A stretch of DNA of 64,000 nucleotides from positions 248,001 through 312,000 of the forward strand of contig NZ_JAKKCM010000002.1 in NCBI RefSeq assembly GCF_021728395.1, written 5' to 3'. A model generated the notes under the pieces. That model was not told the DNA's origin. It ran no database searches and saw only the letters and a program-made list of their open reading frames with translations. Below, in pieces: positions 45,080 through 53,865 of the stretch (positions are counted from its first letter, which is position 1; every line of letters begins with the position of its first letter). The DNA comes from Vibrio sp. J1-1 (lineage in GTDB: Bacteria > Pseudomonadota > Gammaproteobacteria > Enterobacterales > Vibrionaceae). The position numbers and the translations under genes are program-made.

Positions 45080-45142
45080 TACAAGTTGGCAGCTCGGTTT
45101 ATTGAGTGAACTGAGCATGCTCGTCTAAACAAGGAAAGTTAA

Positions 45143-45358
45143 TTGGAAATAAAAGAAGTCAGTTCAATCTCTGGTGTGGTTGCTCAATTGCATGAGCTTC
45201 TAACTGATTGTATAGAAAGTGGTGCCTCGGTTGGATTTTTAACTCCGATTGATGAGAAAGAAGTCGAATCTTATTGGAAAGCGGTAGAGGCTGATCTTCA
45301 GTCTGGTTCCAGAAAGGTCTTTTTAGCTTATGACAACGATAGCGTTACGCCATTATGA
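45143..45358 (+). pseudogene. Truncated GNAT acetyltransferase
   Basis: A TTG start after AAGGAAAG gives 71 residues whose end (FLTPIDEKEVESYWKAV, then KVFLAYDND) matches the first strand-helix section of GNAT N-acetyltransferases, but the frame stops before the acetyl-CoA binding motif. The rest of the gene is missing; the LysR gene begins at once on the other strand. A deletion is the simple explanation. It should be inactive. Confidence 0.6.
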
Positions 45359-45370
45359 AATAGTGCGGGA

Positions 45371-46252
45371 TTAAATTGGTCTCAAACGACCTTCCAGTGT
45401 GTCGCGTTGCTTTTCAACTTCCTCAATGACGAAATTTCGAAACGCTCGTACGCGCTCAGTATGTCTTAGGTCTTCGTGGAGCAACATCCACAAATCCAGA
45501 CCATAGAAAGCAGAGAACTTTTCTTCGTAGCGGGCCAAATCATTATCAAAATCCCCGATAAAGCAAGGCAGGAAAGAGAGTCCAACTCCTTGTTTTATGG
45601 CCATATGTGCTAATCCTGTATCGTCAATGGTGAAGTTGTGTTTTCCTTCTGGGCAAACCTCTTTAGTCCAGGCTCGGTGAAAGTCACAACACTCAGTTCC
45701 AATCCAATTCGGCTTATCGCCCGTTTTCTTTAAATGCTCTAAATAGGGTTTACTGCCGTATATCGCTGATGCGAAAGTGATTAACTTCTTCCCAATTAGC
45801 ACTTCAGCAGGATTATTAGTGACTCGCAGTGCAACGTCAGTCTCTCGATGCTGCATACTCAAGTAAGTGTTCGAAGATTGTATTTCCAGATCGATGTCCG
45901 GGTACGTTTGATGAAAGCGAGCGAAGATAGGGAGGAAAAAAGCGTACGCGATGTGGTGAACGACCGTGACTCGCAGAGTGCCTTTTAGAAGTTTATCCTG
46001 GCCTAACAACATATCCTCAGCGTTGAGTACTTCTCGCTCTACACGCTCGGCTGTTGCTCTGAGTTTTTCACCCGCGAGTGTCAGTCCGTATCCTCCTTGA
46101 ATACGCTCTACCAAGCGCACGCCAAGCTTGTCTTCCATTGCTCGAAGGCGTCTTGAAACGGTGGAGTGTTGTACTCCAAGCTCAGCGCCAGCGCCACTGA
46201 CAGAACCACGGCGAGCGACGGCCAAAAATATCTTTAGATCATCCCAGTTCAT
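45371..46252 (-). CDS. LysR-family transcriptional regulator of the nitrilase
   Basis: From the ATG at 46252 the product is 293 residues and begins MNWDDLKIFLAVARRGSVSG, a normal LysR start; frame-extending codons to 46324 are not family-like. The HTH has VQHSTVSRRLRAMEDKLGV. The divergent nitrilase 150 bp away is the likely target. Confidence 0.85.
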   Translation of the reverse strand: MNWDDLKIFLAVARRGSVSGAGAELGVQHSTVSRRLRAMEDKLGVRLVERIQGGYGLTLAGEKLRATAERVEREVLNAEDMLLGQDKLLKGTLRVTVVHHIAYAFFLPIFARFHQTYPDIDLEIQSSNTYLSMQHRETDVALRVTNNPAEVLIGKKLITFASAIYGSKPYLEHLKKTGDKPNWIGTECCDFHRAWTKEVCPEGKHNFTIDDTGLAHMAIKQGVGLSFLPCFIGDFDNDLARYEEKFSAFYGLDLWMLLHEDLRHTERVRAFRNFVIEEVEKQRDTLEGRLRPI

Positions 46253-46402
46253 ACAAACCGTCCTTGTGTGCATTTTTACACAGTTAATGGGCATTTTTTG
46301 GGGATAACGTTTTAATTTTTGCACATCTACACTGATTATTACACATAGAAGAGTTTCGCTCGCTAATTGAGCAAGAATAGATTTCCTGAGGGAGGTGCTG
46401 TC

Positions 46403-47347
46403 ATGAAAAAGTTAGCTGTGGTTCAACGTGCATCTGGATTTTTAGATAAGCAGCAGAGCATTGCGCTGGTGGTTGAAAGTATTCAATCTGCTGCTAATAA
46501 TGGCGCAGAACTTGTTGTATTTACTGAAGCCTTTATTCCTGGCTATCCTGTCTGGCTGTGGCGTCTGCGCCCTGGAAAAGACTGGGGGACAACGGACAGC
46601 CTTTATCAACGTTTAATGAGTAACGCTGTTGATTTAAGTTCAACGGACTTGGATCCGATTTACGAAGCGGCAAAACGTCATCACGTCACGGTCGTATGTG
46701 GCATTAATGAGCGAGACTCCAGTATCAGCCGAACAACGCTATACAATACGTACATCACGATTTGTCATGAGGGTAATTTAATCAATGTGCATCGGAAACT
46801 GATGCCTACCAATCCCGAGAGAATGGTGTGGGGATTTGGTGATGCTACCGGATTGAGAGTAATAGACACGCCTGTTGGAAGGATTGGTGCATTACTTTGC
46901 TGGGAGAATTACATGCCGTTGGCACGTTATGCTCTTTACGCACAAGGCGTCGAAATCTACATTGCGCCTACTTATGACAGTGGTTCGGACTGGACTGAAA
47001 GCCTACGCCATATTGCTCGAGAGGGCAGGTGCTATGTTGTCGGCAGTGGTAACCTTTTGAGAGCCAGTGATTTGCCAGATGACTTCCCTGAAAAAGAAAC
47101 CCTCTATCCTGATACAGATGAGTGGGTTAATGGCGGAGACTCCACCATCATCGCTCCCGGCGGTGAAACCTTAGTTGCTCCACTGCATGCAGAGGAAGGC
47201 ATTCTCTATTGCGACGTTGATACTGATAAAGTCGCTGCTGCTAGACGCTCTTTCGATGTTGCAGGGCATTACTCCCGCCCAGATATATTTACACTGAACG
47301 TAAATAGACAACCGCAAACTTCTATCCGCATCAAGGAAGCCGAGTGA
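46403..47347 (+). CDS. Carbon-nitrogen hydrolase (nitrilase)
   Basis: A 314-residue nitrilase-type enzyme, hydrolysing a nitrile or amide to the acid and ammonia. The catalytic triad is Glu42 in VVFTEAFIPGYP, Lys132 in NVHRKLMPT and Cys166 in ALLCWENYMPL. The last motif (CWENYMP) is typical of true nitrilases rather than amidases. GAGGGAGG precedes the ATG at 46403. It diverges from a LysR regulator and ends in a terminator shared with guaD. Confidence 0.9.
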   Translation: MKKLAVVQRASGFLDKQQSIALVVESIQSAANNGAELVVFTEAFIPGYPVWLWRLRPGKDWGTTDSLYQRLMSNAVDLSSTDLDPIYEAAKRHHVTVVCGINERDSSISRTTLYNTYITICHEGNLINVHRKLMPTNPERMVWGFGDATGLRVIDTPVGRIGALLCWENYMPLARYALYAQGVEIYIAPTYDSGSDWTESLRHIAREGRCYVVGSGNLLRASDLPDDFPEKETLYPDTDEWVNGGDSTIIAPGGETLVAPLHAEEGILYCDVDTDKVAAARRSFDVAGHYSRPDIFTLNVNRQPQTSIRIKEAE

Positions 47348-47349
47348 GA

Positions 47350-47378
47350 AAATCCCCCATCAGATGTTTGGGGGATTT
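47350..47378. terminator. Bidirectional terminator between nitrilase and guaD
   Basis: AAATCCCCCA and TGGGGGATTT form a perfect ten-pair stem between the convergent stops. The flanking A and T bases give short U-runs in both directions. Confidence 0.75.
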
Positions 47379-47382
47379 CGCT

Positions 47383-48768
47383 TTAAGTTAGGGAAGTTAC
47401 TAAGTGATCGGTTGAAGAATAGGCCAACTTACCATCGACGTAGGTTGCGTCCACGTTTCGCTCATCACCTAAAATCATCAGAGCGAACAGCTTATCTTCT
47501 AGACTTTTAGCATGCAGCTGTCGCAGTGTTTGCAAGTCAGTTGAAGCCCAGTTTAAGACTACAAAATCGGCTTCTTTGCCTATTTCAAAGTTACCGACTT
47601 TGTCATCAATACTGAGTGAACGTGCTCCACCTAGCGTCGCAAGATATAATCCTTTAAATACTGACAGTTTTTCATCTTGTAACTGCATGACTTTATAGGC
47701 TTCATTTAACGTCTGGAACTGACTAAAAGTGGTACCCGCCCCCACGTCAGTACCTAATCCCACGCGTATATTCTTCTGTTCCGCTTTATCTAAATCGAAC
47801 AGCCCGCTGCCAAGAAACAGATTTGAGGTAGGGCAGAACGCGATGACAGAATCGGTGTGCTCAAAAGCATCCCACTCTCTATCAGTGAGATGAATCGCAT
47901 GGGCAAAGACAGAACGATCGCCAGTCAATCCATAGTGCTGGTAGACAGAAAAGTAGTCCTCGTGTTCGGGGAAAAGAGACTTAACCCATTCAACTTCATT
48001 CTTGCTTTCAGAGAGGTGTGTTTGAACGTACACATCGGGAAACTCTGCTTTGAGTTTGCCAGCAGCCCTCAATTGCTCACGCGATGACGTAGGAGCAAAC
48101 CTTGGGGTAATGGCGTATTGAAGCCGTTTGTGGTTGTGCCATTTTTGAATCAGTGCTTTGCTGTCCTTGTAACTGGACTCTGGCGTGTCGAGTAAATAGT
48201 CTGGCGCATTGCGATCCATCATGACTTTACCCGCAATAATACGCATGTTCTTCTCAAGCGCTTCTTCAAACAGAGCATCGATGGATTGTGGATGCACCGT
48301 GCCAAACACTAAAGCGCTGGTGGTGCCGTTTTTTAGCAGCTCATTGATAAAGAATCGGGATATCACCTTAGCATGTACTTTGTCTTCAAACTGTTTCTCA
48401 GTTGGGAAAGTGTAATTCTCTAGCCACTCAAGAAGCTGTTTACCATACGATGCAATCATCTCTGTCTGAGGGTAGTGAATGTGCGTATCAATAAAGCCGG
48501 GAATGATAAGCTTGCCGCGATAATCCACGATGTCGTCATATTGGGTTACATCTGAATCGCTGAACGCTTTCATGTCTTTGATGAGACCATCTTCGATGAC
48601 TAGTAGGCCGTCTTCAAAATATTGAAAAGCGTATTTGAGATTGATGACCTTGGCGGGATCTTCGAGAAAGTGGAGCAAGCTCGCACGTATCGCCATTGTT
48701 TTCGGCATAGAGTCAGAAGAAAATGGTTCAGTATTCTTTAAGTATAGAACGTTCGATTTGTGGTTCAT
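47383..48768 (-). CDS. guaD: Guanine deaminase
   Basis: A 461-residue amidohydrolase that converts guanine to xanthine and ammonia. Metal ligands lie in GFIDTHIHYPQTEM (HxH), QTHLSESKNEV, HAIHLTD and the catalytic GLGTDVGAGT. Length and HIHYPQ motif match bacterial GuaD. GGAGTGACTT just before the ATG at 48768 supports the long start, although an internal ATG at 48708 is also usable. No purine uptake genes are adjacent. Confidence 0.93.
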   Translation of the reverse strand: MNHKSNVLYLKNTEPFSSDSMPKTMAIRASLLHFLEDPAKVINLKYAFQYFEDGLLVIEDGLIKDMKAFSDSDVTQYDDIVDYRGKLIIPGFIDTHIHYPQTEMIASYGKQLLEWLENYTFPTEKQFEDKVHAKVISRFFINELLKNGTTSALVFGTVHPQSIDALFEEALEKNMRIIAGKVMMDRNAPDYLLDTPESSYKDSKALIQKWHNHKRLQYAITPRFAPTSSREQLRAAGKLKAEFPDVYVQTHLSESKNEVEWVKSLFPEHEDYFSVYQHYGLTGDRSVFAHAIHLTDREWDAFEHTDSVIAFCPTSNLFLGSGLFDLDKAEQKNIRVGLGTDVGAGTTFSQFQTLNEAYKVMQLQDEKLSVFKGLYLATLGGARSLSIDDKVGNFEIGKEADFVVLNWASTDLQTLRQLHAKSLEDKLFALMILGDERNVDATYVDGKLAYSSTDHLVTSLT

Positions 48769-49033
48769 AAGTCACTCCATTGAATATGTTTGATACCCAT
48801 GGTTTTTGACTTATCTTCGTAAGCCCTTGTCAATAGAGTAGTGTATGTAACAACCGAAAACCATTAAAAGCAAAGTGAATAAGCCAGAAGTATGCCAGCT
48901 TGGAAAATCGTTCTGTTCTTAGATAGATTGCTGATTTAGAGCATATGATTTGCCAGTAAAGGGGGATTATCCGAACCAAACTGGTGAATGATATAAAATA
49001 TTTGATCTCAAGTTGTATATTGATTCTCTTTTA

Positions 49034-49807
49034 TCAACCTATAGAGGGTAGCTTATCAAGAACGGTCAAACCTTTATCCATGAGCTCTACTTTAACGACT
49101 TGTGATAGGTTTTGATCGGTGATGATGCCATCAAACTCCTCAATATCTAATGCATGGAAACTACCGACACGACCATATTTAGTAGAATCCGAGATCAGAT
49201 AGTTTGTTTGAGCGGCTTTGACAATGGCTTTTTTGACCCATACTTTTCCCTCATTGGGTGTAGATAGTCCTTTTAAACTCCAAGAAGAAGAAGAGATAAA
49301 GGCGATATCAATGTTCATCCCCGCGAGGAACTCTGCAACCTTTCCACCAATACTCGATTGGTTTTCACGGTCAACCTTGCCACCTGTATGGTATAACTCA
49401 CATTGACTATGAGTCATTAGGTAAGCCGCTATCGAAAAGTCATTGGTGATGACCAACAGATCATCTCGGTCGACAATTTGGTGGGCAATGCTTAACGCCG
49501 TTGTACCAGCATCCAAATACACAGTGGCTTCTTTATCGATTAACGTTGCGGCAATATGAGCAATGTGAGTTTTTTCATCAGCCTGTTGTTCCACTTTCGC
49601 ATCGTGTGACAGTTCACTATGCAGTACCTGAGCAAGCTGCACCCCACCGGATACAGAGACTACTTTCCCCGAAGACTCTAGCTTCACAATATCACGACGA
49701 ATCGTCATATGTGATACACCAAGATGCTCTGTTAAATCAGAGATGCTGAGGACTTCTTGGTGTGACAAAAGGGACAAAATGGTTCTTTGACGTTCTGCTG
49801 GAATCAT
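49034..49807 (-). CDS. DeoR-family repressor of the tetronate operon
   Basis: A 257-residue DeoR regulator: N-terminal HTH (LSISDLTEHLGVSHMTIRRD) and the DeoRC sugar-phosphate sensor (VYLDAGTTALSIA, then LISDSTKYGRVG). It corresponds in position and type to YgbI, the regulator next to the E. coli threonate genes. It diverges from ltnD, and several TGTGAAC motifs in between are probable operators. A phosphorylated tetronate intermediate is a likely inducer by family analogy. Confidence 0.85.
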   Translation of the reverse strand: MIPAERQRTILSLLSHQEVLSISDLTEHLGVSHMTIRRDIVKLESSGKVVSVSGGVQLAQVLHSELSHDAKVEQQADEKTHIAHIAATLIDKEATVYLDAGTTALSIAHQIVDRDDLLVITNDFSIAAYLMTHSQCELYHTGGKVDRENQSSIGGKVAEFLAGMNIDIAFISSSSWSLKGLSTPNEGKVWVKKAIVKAAQTNYLISDSTKYGRVGSFHALDIEEFDGIITDQNLSQVVKVELMDKGLTVLDKLPSIG

Positions 49808-49859
49808 TATTTCACTTCATGTTCTTGTTTTTCAGTATCCTAACAATCTTTCTCTGGTT

Positions 49860-49909
49860 TGTGAATATCTGTGAACATATGTTGCGTTCACAGTGTTAAG
49901 GATGTGAAC
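49860..49909. promoter_or_regulatory. TGTGAAC repeats, probable DeoR operators
   Basis: TGTGAAT (49860-49866), TGTGAAC (49870-49876), the inverted GTTCACA (49886-49892) and TGTGAAC (49903-49909) cluster in 50 bp between the DeoR regulator and the operon. A TATAAT at 50019-50024 may be the operon's -10 box. The spacing does not fit a CRP site. Confidence 0.5.
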
Positions 49910-50087
49910 TCACTCAAAACAACGGTGTTACTACACTTATAACGAGTAAAATATCAGTTTGATGTTAATAATTGTTAAAAGTGTGACTTAAAGCGGAGTC
50001 CGGATGTTAACCTTCACATATAATCACAACCAATAAACAAGAATTAACAAAATTCAGTTCAATATTTACCAAGAAGGCATTGTTACT

Positions 50088-50987
50088 ATGAGTGAAGTTC
50101 AATCTGTCGGTGTGATCGGTTTAGGATCAATGGGTATGGGCGCAGCAAAATCTTGTGTGCGTGCAGGTCTTGATGTTTATGGTTTTGATTTGAATCCCCA
50201 AGCTCTTGAAGAGTTAGCAGAGTTTGGCGCAAAAGCTGTTTCAACCAATGCGGTGGAGTTTGCCGATAAGCTGGATTCTGTTCTGGTCCTTGTCGTAAAT
50301 GCACAACAAGTAAATACAGTTTTGTTTAAGACAGGTCTTGCAGCTGCATTAAAACCAAACACGCCAGTCATGGTGTCAGCAACCATTTCTGCAGAAGATG
50401 CTAAGCAAATAGAAGCAAAACTTGCTGAGCACAACCTAGTCATGCTGGACGCACCTGTATCTGGTGGTGCTGTGAAAGCTGAAGCGGGTGAAATGACCAT
50501 CATGGCATCTGGTGCTCAAAGTACGTTTGATACGCTTGAGCCAGTGCTCACAGCAACCGCAGCCAAAGTGTACAACATTGGTGAAGCAATTGGTCTGGGT
50601 GCGACAGTGAAGATCATTCATCAGCTTTTAGCAGGCGTTCACATTGCTGCGGGCGCAGAAGCAATGGCACTCGCGGCTCGTGCGAATATCCCTCTTGACC
50701 TTATGTATGACGTAGTCACAAACGCTGCGGGTAATTCTTGGATGTTTGAGAACCGTATGAAGCATGTGGTTGATGGTGATTACACACCAAAATCTATGGT
50801 CGACATCTTTGTGAAAGATCTCAACCTTGTGTCAGATACAGCGAAAGACCTTAAGTTCCCGTTACCACTTTCAAGCGCGGCATTGAACATGTTTGTGAGT
50901 GCCAGCAACAAAGGCTTTGGTCAAGAAGATGACAGCGCGGTGATTAAAATCTTTGATGGCATCACGTTGCCTGGCGCAGAAAAGTAA
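50088..50987 (+). CDS. ltnD: NAD-dependent tetronate (L-threonate-type) dehydrogenase
   Basis: A 299-residue member of the beta-hydroxyacid dehydrogenase family. GLGSMG at 11-16 binds NAD, DAPVSGG at 121-127 is the substrate loop and Lys175 in GATVKIIHQ is the catalytic lysine. Its position, first in an operon with kinase, aldolase and isomerase, identifies it as the LtnD/YgbJ-type enzyme that oxidises L-threonate (or D-erythronate) at C2. AGAAGG precedes the ATG. Confidence 0.88.
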   Translation: MSEVQSVGVIGLGSMGMGAAKSCVRAGLDVYGFDLNPQALEELAEFGAKAVSTNAVEFADKLDSVLVLVVNAQQVNTVLFKTGLAAALKPNTPVMVSATISAEDAKQIEAKLAEHNLVMLDAPVSGGAVKAEAGEMTIMASGAQSTFDTLEPVLTATAAKVYNIGEAIGLGATVKIIHQLLAGVHIAAGAEAMALAARANIPLDLMYDVVTNAAGNSWMFENRMKHVVDGDYTPKSMVDIFVKDLNLVSDTAKDLKFPLPLSSAALNMFVSASNKGFGQEDDSAVIKIFDGITLPGAEK

Positions 50988-51011
50988 GCCCTCTAAAGTG
51001 GAGAAGTAAAT

Positions 51012-52268
51012 ATGTTATTAGGCGTTATCGCGGATGACTTTACAGGCGCAACCGATATTGCAGGTTTTCTGGTTGAAAACGGCATGCGAACTGTGCAATT
51101 AAACGGAATCCCAACGACAGAGATTGACGTAAACGCAGATGCGGTTGTGATCAGTCTGAAATCTCGCTCATGCCCGGTGGATGAAGCAATCAAAGACTCC
51201 GTCGCTGCACTTCAGTGGCTGCAAGAACAAGGCTGTCAGCAGTTCTACTTCAAGTACTGTTCAACGTTTGACAGTACATCGGAAGGCAATATTGGCCCTG
51301 TTACTGATGCTTTACTTGCTGAACTTGGTGAAGACTTCACGATCGTTTGTCCTGCTCTTCCGGTCAATGGTCGTACGGTTTACAACGGTCATCTGTTTGT
51401 GTTCGAGGAGCTGCTAAGTGACTCAGGAATGCGCAATCACCCAGTGACACCGATGACGGATTCAAGCCTGATCCGCATGATGAATGCTCAATCAAAAGGT
51501 ACAACCGGCTTGGTTAACTTCCAAACGATTGAACAAGGTGCGCAAGCCGTCACTCAGCGTTTTACTGAACTCAAAGAGCAAGGTCATCGTTATGCTGTAG
51601 TTGATGCGTTCAACGCCCAACATCTGGTTACGCTTGGGCAAGCCGCTAAATTGCTAAAACTCGTTACCGGTGGTTCAGGTCTGGCTGCGGGGCTTGCTAA
51701 AAACTGGGCTGAACAGCTCGAAGATCAGAGCGGCGCCCAACAAGCAGGTAAACCAGTGAAAGCGCCAACGGTCGTATTTTCTGGTTCATGCTCAGTGATG
51801 ACCAATCAACAAGTTTCGGTTTACAAGCAGCAAGCCCCCCACTTTGCTATTGATGTTGAGACGTGCCTGACAAATGAGGACTACTCGGATGTCGTATTTG
51901 ATTGGGTAATGACAAACATCGAAAGCGAGCTTGCTCCTTTAGTCTACGCAACGGCAGATACGAGCACGCTAAAAGAGATTCAATCGAAATACGGCGCTCA
52001 AGCTTCAAGCCATGCTGTGGAACAGTTCTTCAGTAAGTTAGCCATTAAGCTTCAAGCAAATGGTGTGAAGAACTTTATTGTTGCGGGAGGGGAAACCTCT
52101 GGTGTCGTAACTCAAAGTCTGAAAGTGAAAGGCTTCCATATTGGCCCTCAAATCGCTCCCGGCGTACCTTGGGTTAAGTCGGTAGAAGGTGAGCTTTCAC
52201 TGGCACTTAAATCTGGCAACTTTGGCGACGAAAACTTTTTCGCTAAAGCACAGTCCTTCTTTGCATGA
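51012..52268 (+). CDS. otnK: 3-oxo-tetronate kinase
   Basis: A 418-residue kinase of the four-carbon acid sugar kinase (DUF1537/YgbK) family: start MLLGVIADDFTGATDIAG, middle SGSCSVMTNQQV, and a C-terminal nucleotide site VAGGETSGVVTQSL. It phosphorylates 3-oxo-tetronate at C4 in threonate/erythronate catabolism. It sits between dehydrogenase and aldolase in the established order. Confidence 0.92.
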   Translation: MLLGVIADDFTGATDIAGFLVENGMRTVQLNGIPTTEIDVNADAVVISLKSRSCPVDEAIKDSVAALQWLQEQGCQQFYFKYCSTFDSTSEGNIGPVTDALLAELGEDFTIVCPALPVNGRTVYNGHLFVFEELLSDSGMRNHPVTPMTDSSLIRMMNAQSKGTTGLVNFQTIEQGAQAVTQRFTELKEQGHRYAVVDAFNAQHLVTLGQAAKLLKLVTGGSGLAAGLAKNWAEQLEDQSGAQQAGKPVKAPTVVFSGSCSVMTNQQVSVYKQQAPHFAIDVETCLTNEDYSDVVFDWVMTNIESELAPLVYATADTSTLKEIQSKYGAQASSHAVEQFFSKLAIKLQANGVKNFIVAGGETSGVVTQSLKVKGFHIGPQIAPGVPWVKSVEGELSLALKSGNFGDENFFAKAQSFFA

Positions 52269-52279
52269 GTGAGGTACGA

Positions 52280-52927
52280 ATGAGCAACAATTCGAAGACG
52301 GAGCAACAGCTTCGGGAACAAATGGTCACACTAGCGCGTTCTATGTTTGAGCGCGGCTATGCCACCGGTGGTGCGGGCAACCTTTCGATAAAATTACCAA
52401 ATGGTCACTTCCTAGCAACACCGACAGGCTCTTCGTTTGGTCGCCTTGTGGCAGAAGAGTTATCAGTAGTGGATATCGATGGTAATCACATCTCAGGTAA
52501 GAAGCCTTCAAAAGAAGTGGCTTTCCATCTGGCAATTTACCGCAACAACTCTGAGTGCAACGCGATTGTGCACCTGCACTCAACTTACTTAACCGCGCTA
52601 TCTTGTCTGGAAGGGGTGGATCGTGACAACGCGATAAAAGCGTTTACTCCATATTATGTTATGCGTATCGGAGAGCTACCCGTTATCCCTTACCTGCGTC
52701 CTGGCGACCCCAAAATTGCAGAGGAACTGTCACAACGAGCAAGCGATTACCGAGCATTCTTACTGGCGAATCATGGCCCGGTCGTGACCGGTACTGATTT
52801 TGAAGATGCGGTGGATAATGCAGAAGAGCTCGAAGAAACAGCGAAATTGGCATTCATTCTTAAAGACAAAAAGGTTCGTTACCTAACGGATGCAGAGGTC
52901 CAAGACCTAAAAGGGAGAGGTAAATAA
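52280..52927 (+). CDS. otnC: 3-oxo-tetronate 4-phosphate decarboxylase
   Basis: A 215-residue class II aldolase/adducin-type zinc enzyme that decarboxylates 3-oxo-tetronate 4-phosphate to dihydroxyacetone phosphate. Zinc ligands are in VHLHSTY and LANHGPVV. An ATG at 52265 overlaps the otnK stop but has no ribosome site; GAGG before the ATG at 52280 favours the latter. The stop overlaps the otnI start by one base. Confidence 0.9.
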   Translation: MSNNSKTEQQLREQMVTLARSMFERGYATGGAGNLSIKLPNGHFLATPTGSSFGRLVAEELSVVDIDGNHISGKKPSKEVAFHLAIYRNNSECNAIVHLHSTYLTALSCLEGVDRDNAIKAFTPYYVMRIGELPVIPYLRPGDPKIAEELSQRASDYRAFLLANHGPVVTGTDFEDAVDNAEELEETAKLAFILKDKKVRYLTDAEVQDLKGRGK

Positions 52928-53703
52928 TGGCTAAATTTGCAGCAAATCTCACTTTGTTATTTACAGAAGTTCCGTTTATGGAGCGATTTGAGAAAGCACA
53001 TCGCGCGGGTTTTAAAGCAGTGGAATACCTTTTTCCATACGCATATGAACCGCAGGAATTGGCAGATAAAATGCAGCAATTTGGACTCGAACAAGCACTC
53101 TTCAATATGCCTCCAGGTAACTGGGACGCTGGAGAAAAAGGCTTTGCTGCTATCCCTGGTCGTGAAGATGACTTTAAAGCCAGCGTAGAAACAGCGCTGA
53201 TGTATGCGAACAAGCTGAATTGTAAAAAGGTGCATGCGATGTCAGGCATTGTAGATGAGCGATTTACTCGTGAGCAGCACGTAGAAACGTTCATCGCCAA
53301 TATTCGCTACGCAGCAGACAAGTTTGTTGAGCACGGCATTGAACTTATGCTCGAGCCATTAAATAGCCGCGATGTTCCCAACTACTTCATCGCTCATCAG
53401 CGTGACGCTGTGGAGTTAATTAAGCAGATCAATCGGCCAAATGTGAAGCTGCAACTGGATCTTTACCACGCGCAAATTATGGACGGTGATTTGAGCACCC
53501 TTATTCGTGAGGTTGCGACCTATACGGGGCATATTCAAATCGCTTCTGTACCGGAAAGGCACGAACCTTCGGAAGGAGAGTTGAATTACCCACACCTGTT
53601 CAATGTATTGGATGACTCAGGTTACCAAGGGTGGATTGGTTGTGAATACAATCCAAGAAACACCACAGAGGAAGGGCTCGACTGGGTCAAGCCTTACCTA
53701 TAA
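52927..53703 (+). CDS. otnI: 2-oxo-tetronate isomerase
   Basis: A 258-residue hydroxypyruvate isomerase-like TIM barrel: MAKFAANLTLLFTEVPFMER at the start, then ELMLEPLNSRD with the metal glutamate and QLDLYHAQIMDGD. It interconverts 2-oxo- and 3-oxo-tetronate so that the kinase can act. The start codon shares a base with the otnC stop, so translation is coupled. Confidence 0.9.
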   Translation: MAKFAANLTLLFTEVPFMERFEKAHRAGFKAVEYLFPYAYEPQELADKMQQFGLEQALFNMPPGNWDAGEKGFAAIPGREDDFKASVETALMYANKLNCKKVHAMSGIVDERFTREQHVETFIANIRYAADKFVEHGIELMLEPLNSRDVPNYFIAHQRDAVELIKQINRPNVKLQLDLYHAQIMDGDLSTLIREVATYTGHIQIASVPERHEPSEGELNYPHLFNVLDDSGYQGWIGCEYNPRNTTEEGLDWVKPYL

Positions 53704-53865
53704 CTGAAGATGATTAAAAAGCGCTTTGCTCAACAAAGCCAGATGGAAACATAAAGTCAATTTAATCAACAAGTTTAAATAGTACAAATAACAATATGTG
53801 CTGTGAGTATCACTTAAGAGCCCACGAGCACAACCCCTACAGAATACGAGACAAAGGAAACAAAA

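Noticed and set aside
49860-49910. A CRP binding site upstream of the tetronate operon
   Set aside because: TGTGA and TCACA halves are present but their spacing is 13 bases or wrong orientation instead of six; a DeoR operator explains them better.
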